This document shows, piece by piece, positions 22,561 to 34,779 of a stretch of DNA of 64,000 nucleotides (the first letter of the stretch is position 1; each line of letters starts with the position of its first letter). This DNA comes from Physcomitrium patens (taxonomy: Eukaryota > Streptophyta > Bryopsida > Funariales > Funariaceae): NCBI RefSeq assembly GCF_000002425.4, contig NC_037271.1, forward strand, positions 2,983,404-3,047,403, read 5' to 3'. A program made the translations under genes and the position numbers. The notes under the pieces are model-generated. The model ran no database searches. It had not been told where the DNA came from and was given only the letters and a program-made list of their open reading frames with translations.

Positions 22561-23170
22561 TAAAGAGAAAAAATAAAGCAATTATTGAATCAAAATTGTT
22601 GAAAAACTTTAATGAAGTAACTGATACAAAATAGTGGACTAATGCAATTCAATAAAAAAAATAGATTCTATTGAAAAGAATGACACATAAGAATTGATAG
22701 ATTTACTAAAAGATATTTAACTAATTTAAAATAGATATTTAAAGTAAAGATGGATGGAACTAGAAATATTTAAAAATAAAAAGATAGATTGGTTGCAAGA
22801 AAAAATTTCAAGTTTTTAGAATTGACTATTTTAAAATATTGATTTTTATTGTGAAGTACTCAACAATAAAATATGTCAAAGCATTGGCTGCTAAAAAAGT
22901 GAATAATTAGACATTTGGATGTAATAATAATTCTTTTAAATAGCATTCTTAGACAAGAAGTATTTATAAAAGTACCAAATTTTTAAAAGAATACGAACAT
23001 AGAAAAAAAAGTATGTAAGTTAAAAAAGGTTTTACATAGACTCAAGTAAAGTATTAAAGCTTTACATTTAAGAATAGATGTTTGTTTAAAGAAGAAAAAT
23101 CTTAATAAGAGTAATGAAGTTTATAACTTGTACTATTGTTATGGATATACATATTGTCCTATATAAGAAA

Positions 23171-23670
23171 TATTAGATAGAAGATAAATATAAGTAGATT
23201 TGATATTATCTTGTGACAAAGCTTCTTAAAAACTTTATAGATACATATTTGACTTTATACATAATTATAGTTGATTGATAGATTCAAAACTTGGCTAATA
23301 ATTTAGCTATGTGTTGCATGTGTGAATAATTTATGATACAAGCTAATAATGTGGTGCACACATAGGAAACTTGCTTTGCAAGTTAAGACACATGTCTTGT
23401 AAATTAGATACATGTTGGAAGTCCTATAGAATGTTGTCACATAGCTCTTAGTTAGATAGTATATATGGAGGTAAGAGTGAAGCCTTTTTCACTCTTGTTA
23501 ATGCATTTTTTAACTTTAGTCTTGTTTCAAGACTTTTTAGTCCTCTTGTCTTTGGCAATAGCTATTCTAGCTTAATATTATACTATCTTTGAGTGATTTT
23601 TTAGTTTTTGTGAATGATACAAGAATATATTGATCTTTTAATTCTTTAAAATTCATGTCTTTAATACAAA
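23171..23670 (+). repeat. 5' LTR of the gypsy element
   Basis: It aligns over its length with 32362-32868, sharing AGAAGATAAATATA, TTTGATATTATCTTGT, AAAGCTTCTTAAAAACTTTA, CTCTTAGTTAGATAGTATAT and ACAAGAATATATTGATCTTT. The canonical TG start appears mutated to TA. The 3' boundary is approximate. Confidence 0.75.
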
Positions 23671-24099
23671 TTGCTAACTTATTATTCTAATTTTATTTTT
23701 AAAGTGAATAAACTACCTTACTTTTATTATTTTATTTTGAAGGTTGCAGACTATTCACCTTTAAATTAAATTTTAGTTTTTTGAATATTAATTATTTTTC
23801 TTATAAAGAATATCTATCTTTCTTTATAGAAATTTTTATTTGGTTGCAGATTACCTTTTTCTAATTTGACTTATATATTTATTTGAGTCATCTATGGAAG
23901 GAAAAATTATGGACTCTACTCATGACAAAAACCATAATAAATTTGCAACTATTTTAGATCTCCACAAACTTGTTAATATTTTTGAGGTCAAAATCTCATG
24001 TATTTTTAATGTGAGCTATAGAAGTACTATTTCTATGTCTATGGAAGAAGTCAACAATAAGGTTTAGAATTTATACCAAGAAATTTTATAATTAAGAGA

Positions 24100-24780
24100 A
24101 GCAAGTAGATCAAGTTCACAATTGAATGCAAGAAGCTTTGTTTCTATAAGTATGAAGGAGGTAAGAATAAGTATGCCAAAAAATTTTGATAGAACAAGAT
24201 CAAAGTTTCAAAGATTTCTAAAATAAATGCATTTCTTTCTAAGATTGTATTCTTTTCAATACCTTAATATGTTTACTCAAATTAGATTCATAAATACACT
24301 TCTATCTTAGAATACTCTCTCTATATTTATATCTTTAATTAAAAAATATTTATGATTCTTCATAATATGAATTCATTCTTAAAAGTCTTTATGACCACAT
24401 TTAAAGAAAGTGATCAAAAAAAGGTAGCTTAAATCAAATTTTGATATGGATTAAAAGACAATGTCAAAGATTTATTATTAAAAATATTAAAAGAAAATTT
24501 ATTGGAATAATTTATTGCTCAAGTCATTGCATGCAATAATCAATTCTTTAAAAGATATCAAGAACAAAAGTTTGGTTGGAGAATTATAAGTCAAATTATA
24601 GCAATAACTTCTAATTTTATAAAATCTTATTAATTAAGGCCAAAATCTATGCAAATTTACATGGTACATTTCAAATTTCTTATTGAGCAAGAAAAGACTT
24701 GATATCGTCAAGAAAGATTGCACTTAAATTATGAAGAACTTATATATACTACTCAATATTATCTAAAGAAATAATATAAT
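24100..24780 (+). pseudogene. gypsy gag remnant
   Basis: A stop-interrupted frame contains MPKNFDRTRSKFQRFL followed by FFLRLYSFQYLNMFTQI, which follows the retrotransposon gag pattern in which a pre-domain Phe-Asp-Gly/Arg motif precedes a conserved helix. It lies just downstream of the 5' LTR and leader and has no intact frame. Confidence 0.65.
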
Positions 24781-25599
24781 TATAGAATGAAGAATATGAT
24801 TGCTAAAAAAGATGATCTATTAAAAAACAAGTTTTTCTAGTAATAATAGGGATTGTGCAAAAAAACTCTTGGATAACACCTAATAAAGATTTTATTCTTT
24901 TCTCAAATTCTTTACCTTGTTTTACAAAAATTATTTGTTTAGAATCAAAAAAATCACAAAGCCTTTGTCTTATTAGATTTAAGATCCTCAACTTCTTTTA
25001 TAGAAAAAACCTTTGTTAAAATACAAGAAATATTTTTAATTAAGAAAAATATATTTATACATGTAGAAGTTATAGATAATTGTTTGTTGTCCTTTAGAGA
25101 TGTAATCTAGAAAACAATTCCTTTAGATGTAAAAACTAAAGATCATAATAACATAGTAATATTTAATATCATTAGATCTCTTTTTAATCCAATTGTTTTA
25201 GGATTATTGTAGCTAAAAAAATATAACCCTCAAATAGATTGAATTATTTATAATCTTTATTTTTTATATAGTTTAATTTAAGATTTTATTAATAAAATAG
25301 AAATCCATAAGTTTAATATATCTAAACCTTTATTGGTAGGTGCAAGAGCTTTCATACATGTTGCAAAATAAGGATCAACTTTTGATATGTATACAATACT
25401 TATTTTTAATAAAAAAAAAATATTTCAAGTGGTATTTCAAGCTAATACTAAGATTATTTTTTTGAAAAGAAGAATGCACATATTCTTCTTGAGAAACATT
25501 ATTATGGTTATTCTATTGATCTTTAAAAAAGAAATCAACTACTATTTGAACTAATCTACAACTTCTCACAAAACAGGTTGGTTGTATTTAAGAAATATA

Positions 25600-26840
25600 T
25601 TAACAAAAATTTGATTAAGAATTTTATACACCATTCTAAATTTCTATCAAAGGCTCCTATTTTATTTGTGAAGAAAAAAGATGAATTTCTATAAATATGT
25701 GTGGACTATTAAGGACTCAATAAGATCACCATCAAAAATAGGTATCATCTACTTTTGTTTTTAGGACTTTTTAATCAACTTAATCAAGTAAAGACTTATA
25801 TAAAAATATTTATATAAAGAGTATATAATTTGATACATATTAAAAAAGAAGATGAATGAAAATTTATGTTTGAAACTAAATATAGGCATTTTGAATATAA
25901 TGTCATGCCTTTTGGACTCATAAATGTATGAATTATTTCTTAACATCTAATGAATGATGTCTTTTGTAAGTTTCTTAATGATTTTTTCATTTGTTATCTA
26001 AATGATATTTTAATCTACTCTAAGAATACAAAAAAGCATGAACTTTATGTTTGTCATATATTATAAAAACTAAGAAAAGCAAGATTATATGACAAGATGG
26101 AAAATTATGTATTTTATATTATTCAAGTTGATTTTTTAGCATACATCATTTCAATCAATGGCTTCATTATAGGTCTTAAAAGATTCTAAACTATTATGGA
26201 TTGGAAAATTTCAAAATTAATTGGAAACATGCAACGTTTTGCCAATTATTATCAATTATTATTGAATCTTTATCAAAAAAAATTTGAATTGAGACTCTTC
26301 TTATATATTTGATTTGAAAAGACAAACTTAAAAGGAGCAAAAAAATAAAATATCTTTTAAATCCTTGAAGAAAATATTTATTTTTACACCAATCTTATAC
26401 AACATTGATTTTTCTAAGGCATTTTTTATAAAAAAAAACATATTAAACTTTGCTATGGATATAATATTATCACAAATGAGAAAAAATGATAAGCTCAACT
26501 TGATAGCTTTCTATTCAAGGAAATTTTAGTAATAAAGATCAACTATAAGATCCACAATAAAAAAAATTCTTATAATTGTGGATTAATTTCAAGAGTGGCA
26601 TTATTATCTAAAAGTAATTTTTATTACAAAAACTATATAGAAAAATTACAAGAATCTCAATTATTTCATATTGACACATATTTTGAATTGTCACCAAGCC
26701 TATTAGAGCATATTTTTATCAAGAATTAATTTCAAGATCACTTATCAATCCAAAAAACAACAAGATTTGTCAAATGCTGATTCTAGATATTCTTATCTTA
26801 TATCAAAAGAAAGAGATGTAACTTTTGATCAATAAAGAAT
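25600..26840 (+). pseudogene. gypsy reverse transcriptase and RNase H remnant
   Basis: Recognisable RT landmarks appear in order: APILFVKKKDEF, GLNKITIKNRYHL, VMPFGL, and the catalytic box YLNDILIYSK, where the usual YxDD has its first Asp replaced by Asn. RNase H follows, with AFYSRK-like and HYYLK motifs and NLNYFILTH. Stops and frameshifts throughout rule out function. Confidence 0.8.
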
Positions 26841-27084
26841 AATTTTCTTAAACTTGGAAAATTTTTATCTTTGATCAATGAAATCAATATTGATTTTTGA
26901 TTTAATCTTTTTTAAGCAAATTCAATTGAATATGTCCTTTTATTCTCTTATTTATAATATTAAAAATAATTATTTTAAGTCTCACAATACTTTTAAATTT
27001 AAATTTAAATTTAAAAATAATCTACTCTATTTCGAGAGACAATTATACATTCTAAAAGAAAAAGTGTCAAAAATATGAGTATAA

Positions 27085-27365
27085 AAGAAAGAAAATTCCA
27101 ATATACTCTTATGTTACTTAGAAAGGCTAAAAAATCACTCATGAATGATAATACATTGAACTAAAATGACTATTTCCAAAGACAAGAAGACTAGAAAGGC
27201 ATTGACAAAAGTGAAGAAAGTTTCATTCTTACTTCTATTTAATTAGGAGCTATGTAACGACATCCTATAGCACCTCCAACACAAGTCCAATTTATAAAAC
27301 ATGTATATTAATTTTCAAGATAAATGTTTTATATGCACGTTGTTGTATTTTGTGAAGTTTGCTGA
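27085..27365 (-). repeat. inverted LTR fragment of the same gypsy family
   Basis: Read on the minus strand, this segment aligns with the flanking gypsy LTRs: CATAGCTCCTAATTAAATAG, then a Leu/Ser-like CTTTTGTCAATGCCTTTCTAG, and TAGTCATTTTAGTTCAATGT, as in the LTR at 32600-32780. It lies between RNase H and integrase in opposite orientation, so it reflects a separate insertion that was later truncated. Confidence 0.65.
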
Positions 27366-27419
27366 AAAATGCATCAAGCATGTGGTTGTAGAAGATAAAA
27401 TAGAACTTGCAATAAGAAG

Positions 27420-28030
27420 TTCTTAACAATTCTAATAAAATCCTTAAAAAATTTAATTAAATTATAAAAATATTAATCAATATTTAATTAAATTCTAATA
27501 TAAGTCTTAAAGAATTTAAATAAAAAATATATGGAAATCATAAATTATTCTCTAAGAATATATATAATAAAAATATTAAAAAATATCAAAGAAATATTTT
27601 TAAAATATTGAAAATATAAATCTTAATTGAATCTTAATCAAATCCTAATGTAATCTTCAAAAAATCTTAAATAAAATTTTAAAAAATCCTAATGAACTCC
27701 TAAACTATCCTTAATAAAATCCTAAATAAATTCTAATTAAATTTTAACAAACTCTAATAAAATCCTAATCAAATCTTAATCAAATCTTAAATCCTAATTT
27801 TAGATTAAATCTTATAAAAAATCTAAATCAATTTTAATTAAAATTCAATCAAAATTTAAATCTTAATTAAATTTTAATAAAATTTTATTTAAATTCTAAT
27901 CAAATATTAATAAAATTTCAATAAAATTCTAAATTTTAACTAAATTTTAAATTATTTTAAAGAAATTCTAAATATATCTTAATAAATTACTATAATTATT
28001 ATAAAACTTTATTAAATATTAATTAAACCA
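27420..28030 (+). repeat. degenerate ~11-bp array (TAATCAAATCT-like)
   Basis: For about 600 bp the plus strand is a patchwork of AAATCCTAAT, AAATCTTAAT and AAATTCTAAT words spaced 10-12 bp apart, almost devoid of G. It sits inside the gypsy element beside the inverted LTR fragment. It is consistent with slippage-grown low-complexity sequence. Confidence 0.6.
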
Positions 28031-28130
28031 TGGATTTTGACTAAAATTTTATTTCAACTTTAATCTACAAGAAATTCATAATAATAAAAAATTTAAAAAG
28101 AATCAAATTCACCAAGTGAAAAAACAAGTG

Positions 28131-28132
<2 letters not shown>

Positions 28133-28169
<37 letters not shown>
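28133..28169 (+). repeat. poly-A tract, about 36 bp
   Basis: A nearly pure run of A follows a purine-rich GTGAAAAAACAAGTG stretch inside the gypsy element. It could be slippage or the tail of a retroposed sequence. No target-site duplication was identified. Confidence 0.7.
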
Positions 28170-28174
<5 letters not shown>

Positions 28175-29129
28175 AAAACTTCTTAGATATTGACAACCCT
28201 TCTTTTCTAACTTGAATGTTGATCCTCTCAACATATATTTCTTCTTGCTAAACCAATTTGATTATTCTAAAATTTGGCTAGTAAGTAGATATTTAAGTCT
28301 AAATTTTTTTCATCAATTTTTGCATAAATTGAACATGCCAATGTTGCAAATTTATGAAAATCCTCAGAGATCTTAAATTTCAATTGTCCGTGAGTATAAT
28401 CCATAAAAACTCTTATAAATTTCAATCTAAATACTTGATTGATATATAATTTCTCACACTCATTTATTACAAACATATTACCTAATTGATAATTTTTTAT
28501 TCATAAATATGTTGTAAATTTCACAAAATCATCAAATTTGTGAAAACCTTTTTATTTCTTGAAATCCAAATCTACATAATAAATCTCTAATTTTGTAAAG
28601 CTATCAAAACCTCAATATACTTTTGAATCATATAAAATCAAATATTAATATTTCTTTGATTAGTTTACTCTTAAATCCTATTCTCTAATTAATCAAAGAA
28701 CTCTAAAGTTGTTGGTACAAGGTTTTGTGCCTTAAGATTTGATTTTAACCTTGATTCATAACTAATCCTCATCAAGTATCAATTCTTCATATTTAGAAGT
28801 AATTTTTACTAAAACCTATTCTCAAACTTCTTCTAAACATGCCTATATCAATTATTTATTTTATTTATTTTAAATTGGCTCATTTATGCCTCTACAAAGT
28901 AAATAGAAGTCTCTTCTATAAAAATATAATATTGAAATTAAATTTTTTATTACCTTCTTATTATATATTCTTATTTTTTCACTATATCTTTCTATTAGTT
29001 TCTTCTATAATAAGCTACATAGAGAAGTATTTAACTTTGAAGCTTCATAGATAAGATAATATCAAAACAATCTATATTTGTTTTCTATTTAGTACTTCGT
29101 ATTTAAATAAATATTTATGTCTATGATAC

Positions 29130-29900
29130 AAAGCACAATTATGAGTTCTTCAAGTTTTTCACAACTTTCCAACAATCAGATATTTTGGATACAATAAGAC
29201 TTTAGAGCTAACATCTAAAGATTTTTGGTGGTTTCAAATGTAAAGAGTAGTTAAAGACTTTGTATAATCATGCAACATTTATGCAAGATCAAAAAATCTT
29301 CATCATCAACCTTATGGACTTCTTCAACTATTACCTATTTTAAAACAACCATGGTCTTATATTTCTAGAGATTTTATAATGGATCTTCTAATCTCAAATT
29401 CTTATGATTTTATATTTATGATAGTAGATTATATTATCAAGTTGGCTTATTTTTTACCATATATAAAATCTATCATAAGTGAAGAAATATTTTTAAAAAA
29501 AATTAAAATAATATCTATTGCTATCATAGATTGTTTAAGGATATTGTATCAGATAGAAGAACTTAATTTATATCAAGATTTTAGAGAATTCTTTTGAAGA
29601 TTTTAAAGATGGACATAAAATTATCTTTGGCTTTTCATCCTTAAACCAATAGACAAATAGACCATATAAACCAAGTTTTGAAATAGTATTTGAGGTATAC
29701 TATCAACTACCAACAAGATGATTAGACAATTTTTTTGCCATTTACAAAGTTTGCTTATAATTATATGATACATTCTTTTACTTAATAAACATATTTTTTT
29801 TCCTTATTATGATTATCATCCATAATTTGATATTTTTGATTTTATAAAAATTATTAATTTTATGAAAAAAGATTTGACAAATTATTTATTTGAACTATAT
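29130..29900 (+). pseudogene. gypsy integrase remnant
   Basis: It contains a zinc-finger-end-like region (about 29220-29330, ending in a KNLHHQPYGLLQ-type context) followed by the integrase core: ISNSYDFIFMIVDYIIKLAYF (about 29385-29450), a VSDR-like motif, and HPxTDxQT replaced by the degraded FHP-TNRQID stretch at about 29635-29660. The open piece 29379-29597 covers part of the core. Confidence 0.75.
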
Positions 29901-30239
29901 TTAATAATAAAGATTACAATTAAAAGAAGCTCAAGAATAAAAATAAAAATAAAAAACCAATGCAGATGCCTATTACAAGGAGCAACCTCAATTCCACATT
30001 GGCAACAAAGTATGATTATTTTATTACAATATCAAAATTAATCACTTTTGTGATAAGTTGGATTATTGTATGCTTGGACCATTTTTTATTTATGAAAAAA
30101 TCAATCCAATTTTTTATTGATTATATCTACTAGAATCTATAAAGATCCATGCCATATTCTATATATCTCTTCTTGAATGATATAAAATAGTGAATATCTT
30201 AAAAAGAAGACAAATGTTACTTTCTACTATAGAAGTGGA

Positions 30240-30400
30240 CAATAATTAAAAATATGAGATCAATGAAGTTTTAGATTTAAGGTGGCATTAAAATAGGTTA
30301 AAATATCTTGTTTATGGTACAAATATAATATTAATGAACATATATAGAAACTTCTCAAGAATCTTATAAATACAAAAAAGAAGGTTGATGCTTTGCATTC
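30240..30400 (+). pseudogene. chromodomain-like tail of the gypsy polyprotein
   Basis: A stop-broken frame reads KYEINEVLDLRWH, then LKYLVYGTNI, then KKKVDALHS, matching the order of a C-terminal chromodomain (Tyr-Glu-Val-Glu-x-Ile-Leu, Tyr-Leu-Val-Lys-Trp, terminal helix). This places the element among chromoviruses. The aromatic-cage Trp is not preserved. Confidence 0.55.
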
Positions 30401-30419
30401 ATGACATCTATAAAAATCA

Positions 30420-32360
30420 AGATGAAGAATAATAAATCTTTGCTATAAAAGAAATAAGATCTAAAAAAACAACATTCTAATTTCTATCTTTGTTTGTAAT
30501 TTTTGTGTATTTGTGGTGCTAAGGAGATAAAGAATTAATAACCAACTGATTCAACTCAAGACCTATCATTTGTTGACTTATTAAACAATATATTATAATT
30601 ATCATAGCCATTATGATGAAGTAATAGAGATGTAGATCCTCAAAAATGACATATTCTTCCTCAAATAAATGGCAAGATACAACACGTTTGATATCACTAC
30701 CTTGGAAGAGACTTCCAATGTTTGGTGATTTTATTGGAGGTAGGAATGATTCTTAATTGTATTTCAAATATTTTATTTGAAAGAAATTACAAAGGCCTTA
30801 ATAATTATCAAAAAATAGGATGATCTTCTTGCCTTAGTATAGAATACTATTGATGTTTGAAAGGACCTATTAATCACCTTCAAAAAAAACAAAGTTCTAA
30901 GTATATGGCAATACAATTTATCACATCTTGGACTTCTTCAATATATAATGATTTTTATCATGTTGTAATACAACTATATGGTGAAAATATAATCAAAAAT
31001 AAATTTTATATTAATATTTAATTATCTTGATTTAATAATAATTCAAAATATTTAATATGGTTTTTATAAAATCTTCTTAGTTTGTTTTTTTGTCTTAATA
31101 GCTAATAGATTAAAGATTTGTTAGTAATTTTTCTTTCTAGGATATGAAAATTCTTTTAGTACCTTAAAAAAGTCATAAATTAATATTAAAAAATTGATAG
31201 AAGAGGTAAACAATTAATATAGTTGATACTAAGATTAAATTGAGGATAGGATTGGGCTAAAAAATTCCTATGATAGGTTGGATTGATATCTAAGGATCAA
31301 TTGTTTGTAGGACAATGTCAAAATCAAACCTCCAACCATTAAGATAGTTGTCTAGAGCAAAGTATAGAGGTATTTGGAGATCAATGATTGGAATTAAAAA
31401 GCTAGCTTTAAGTTTGTTCTAAAAGCATAAGGCTTATTTTCATAGGATTTGGAATATCTTTGTAATTGTTATTCAAATTCAAGATTTGTATTGGTCACTT
31501 TGGATTCATATAATATAATTAAGACTAATACTCTTAGCTAATTCGTGCAATTGGTGTCACATCTATAGTTCAAAATTTGACAGTACTTGGTTGATTGGAT
31601 GTACTAAGTGTGCTTAAAAAAAATTATTAATCTAATAATGTGATTGAAAGAAATCTAGTTTTTGGTACAAGAGCTTATCAAGAGTTGGCAGTTTGGTATT
31701 AGGTAGGATTTCTATGATATCTAAAGATCTATGAATTGAAACAAGGTGAAATTTGGCATGGTGTTTGAAGACTTAAAGATTGAGCTATACATTAATTTTG
31801 AGTTGAAGTTAATAGTTGGAGAAGGAGAAATTGGTACTCGGACATGTACATCAACTTTTGAATTGGTAGCCAAGTGACATCATTGTAGTTTTTTAGATTT
31901 TTTTTTATAATTTGTAAGTTGGATTGGGCTAAAAAAATTGAATATATAAAAGACTTATAGTAGCATTTTTATACAAAATTTTGTACTAAGTGGATAGTTA
32001 AATTAAGAGTTACAGTTGCCAAAGTTCACTGAATATGATTAAGGTTTACAAAGAGAAGTCAAAATTGCCTAATTAAGAAAGTAATAAGGCAATTGGAATT
32101 TATGTGTAGTTGAGGTTACTAAGAAAAATATTTTTGACTACTTTGTATTAGTTTTAAGTACTTTCAAATTACATTCTTCTTATATGGATGAAGCCTATTA
32201 GGATTTTTTGGATACTTATAAAACATAACTTCATCTTCTACAACCAAGTGCCTTATACATTCCTAAATAAGGCAACATATAATACAATATTGTTCCTTGT
32301 GAAACTCATTCCTAAAAAGAGGAATAATGTCACAAACATACATATTTATTTAAATAAGAA
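30420..32360 (+). other. long 3' noncoding region of the gypsy element
   Basis: About 1.9 kb lies between the chromodomain-like tail and the 3' LTR without recognisable coding sequence. It is slightly richer in G than the rest, with repeated GGATTGGGCTAAAAAA words at about 31250 and 31921. An untranslated region or an additional decayed insertion is possible. Confidence 0.4.
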
Positions 32361-32361
32361 G

Positions 32362-32868
32362 TGTTATGTAGAAGATAAATATAGATAGATTTGATATTAT
32401 CTTGTATCAAAGCTTCTTAAAAACTTTATAAATACATATTTGATTTTATATATGTTTATAATTGATTGATAGGTTAGAAATTTTGTTAATAAATTAGCCA
32501 TATATTGCATGTATAGATAGCTTGTGATATAAGTTAACAATATCGCATGCATTTAAAAAACTTATCTTGCATATTAAGACATGTATCTTGTAAGTTAGAC
32601 ATATATTAGAGGTCCCATAGAATGTCACTATATAGCTCCTAGTTAGATAGTATATTTGGAAGCAAGAGTAAAGCCTTCTTTACTCTTGTCAATGCCTTTC
32701 TAGTCCTTAATCTTGTTTCAAGACTTTTTAATCTTCTTCTCTTTAGTAATAGTCATTCTAGTTTAATATTATACCATCTTTGAGTAATTTTTTTATCTTT
32801 TTAAATGACACAAGAATATATTGATCTTTTAGTTCTTTGAAATGTATGTCCTTGATAACTATTGCATT
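32362..32868 (+). repeat. 3' LTR of the gypsy element
   Basis: It starts TGTTATGTAGAAGATAAATA and aligns with the 5' LTR at 23171-23670 with many substitutions, indicating an old insertion. Copia RT sequence resumes a few bases after its end. Confidence 0.75.
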
Positions 32869-32879
32869 AATAATAAGAA

Positions 32880-33840
32880 ATATATATTATTAATTTTATA
32901 TGTAGACAATTTCTTGTTAATAAGAGATGATCATGATAATATTGAATGAATTCAAAAGTATTTAGAAAAAAATTTAAATAATTAATTTTGGATATGTACA
33001 TATATATCTAAGAATTAAATTTGAATTTATTGGTTAAAAAATTTGGATGCATTAGATATAATACATCAAAAAGCTATTGCAAAAATTTGAAATAGAAAAT
33101 TCAAATTATGTATCTCAACTAATGAGTAGAATAATCATATTCAAAAAAGACATGGTATTTTTGTTATGTGATGCTATTTAGTATTAATCGTTGGTTTTGA
33201 ATTCAATTCACTTAAAAATAATATAAGAAGATATTATCTTTGCAATGCATTATTATTTATACTACATATACTATGACAAAAAATGTATTTCATTGCAACA
33301 AAACATATACTAAGATATCTTAAAGATATAATGAATTACTGCATCTTCTTTTAAATAGATGAAAAAAGAAAATTGCCCACTTTTACTAATACAAATTTTG
33401 CTCAAGATCTAGACTCTCAAAATTATTTTTAGGCGTAATTTATAAGTTAAGATCTTCTCCAATTCATTGGACAAATAATTTATTGGAAACAATAGTATTA
33501 TCTATAGTAAAAGAATAATATAGAGTTTTATTTGAAGTTACAAGATAAGTGATTTATATAAGTATATTGCTTAGAATTACAAATTCAAAGAAAAGACCCA
33601 ATAAAAATCTTTAGCGATAACATGAGTTGTTCAAACTAACAAATAATCTAATTATGCATGCAAGAAAAAAACATATTAAATTACAACTTCACTATATTAA
33701 AGAGAAGATAAACAATAGAAATATAGAAGTAAATTTTATTTCCAATAAACATTAGCAAGTCGACATCTTGACAAAAGCTCTCAATGGGTTCTATTATCAA
33801 AAAAAATGTAAAATAAAAGGATTGTTACAAATTCCATAAA
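32880..33840 (+). pseudogene. copia reverse transcriptase C-part and RNase H remnant
   Basis: The stop-broken frame preserves ILLILYVDNFLLI (copia YVDD box with the last Asp changed to Asn), LRYLKDIMNYCIF, a degraded DADWAGD-like segment, FSDNMSC, ARKKHIKLQLHYIKEK and ILTKAL. This is the copia RT/RNase H order. It continues the frame interrupted at about 23120. Confidence 0.75.
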
Positions 33841-34422
33841 AAAAAAAAGATTGATTGTTATTTTACTAATAACAATGAAGATATTAAATCTAAGAAAAAG
33901 TTAAAGGTGAAAGAATTTTGAAATAGTATTGTGCTTCAAACAAAGTTTTGAAATTTTTGAGCTTAATAAGAGAAAAATGTTTCACCTCACCTTCACATGC
34001 TGACTAAGATATATATATATATATATATATATACATATTCATTCTTGAATGTTAATCATATCAAATTGCATGAAATTTTAATGGTTTTGAAATACTATGA
34101 GCAACTATAGAAGGACTTAGAGCAAAATTATTCTAATACTTGCCAAATGTTTGATGAAGAAAATCTGCGGTATGATGAAAGAGTTTCAACATCAAAGTAA
34201 CACATAACCTAGCTAGAAAAAAATATAATTGTACGTGCCAAACAGCACAAACAAAATGAATCAAAAGAATTGAAGAACAAACACAAGAAAAAAACAAAGG
34301 AAAAACACAAATAGAGAATAAAAGAATCACAAAAGATTGAAGAAGATTCACAATCTGAGCAGGAATGAGACATAGAGAAACAAGTGACATGTTGGAAGTA
34401 GAAAACTAAGATTGATGGAGAG

Positions 34423-34600
34423 TGTTAGATATTACAAAGGAAACTTTAATTTAGTTTACATCATCTTTGTTACTTCAGTTATGAATCTTTGTTACTTCAG
34501 TTATGAATCACAACATTGATCTAGAATAGAAACAAATAGAAACAAATATGACTTCCATTAGCACTTGACTGCACAAGTAGCTTGTTATTGCAAGACAAGA

Positions 34601-34638
<38 letters not shown>

Positions 34639-34747
34639 TACTGCATGTGTAAAAGAGAGAGGTGTGTATATATATTTTGACTCAAATGATTATATTGCAG
34701 ATTTTCTTCATTTCTAAGAGATCACCATCTCTTAGAAATTTTCAACA
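34423..34747 (+). repeat. 3' LTR of the copia element
   Basis: It starts TGTTAGATATTAC and ends TTTTCAACA, giving TG...CA ends. Compared with the 5' LTR it has a longer (TA)n tract (about 34602-34633) and a duplicated TCTTTGTTACTTCAGTTATGA (about 34468 and 34490). The purine-rich GATTGATGGAGAG just before it is a plausible polypurine tract. GAAAT follows as the target-site duplication. Confidence 0.8.
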
Positions 34748-34779
34748 GAAATTTTGTGTTCATGAAACATATGACTCGA

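Larger units (their letters stand above)
23171..32868 (+). mobile_element. Ty3/gypsy (chromovirus-like) LTR retrotransposon nested in the copia RT
   Basis: Two related LTRs of about 500 bp (about 23171-23670 and 32362-32868) flank degenerate gag, reverse transcriptase, RNase H, integrase and chromodomain-like sequence in gypsy order. Copia RT homology stops just before the first LTR and resumes just after the second, so the insertion interrupted the copia element. All frames are stop-ridden. The internal region is enlarged between RNase H and integrase by an inverted LTR fragment, an ~11-bp degenerate array and a poly-A tract. The target-site duplication is ambiguous: AGAAA at 23166-23170 recurs at 32876-32880, but the LTR end does not abut it cleanly. 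Confidence 0.85.
18570..34747 (+). mobile_element. Ty1/copia LTR retrotransposon, decayed, interrupted by a Ty3/gypsy element
   Basis: The ends are LTRs starting TGTTGGATATT/TGTTAGATATT, and the 5-bp repeats GAAAT sit immediately outside (18565-18569 and 34748-34752), a textbook target-site duplication. Internal order is copia: gag (about 18930-19700), zinc knuckle (19803-19844), protease-like WCIDSN (about 19993), pre-integrase and integrase core (about 20410-20930), reverse transcriptase in two pieces (22640-23120 and 32880-33180), then RNase H (33360-33790). All frames carry many stops and shifts, and the RT box YVDD reads YVDN. The copy is therefore dead. The RT is split by the gypsy element, and a solo LTR of another family lies between integrase and RT. 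Confidence 0.85.
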
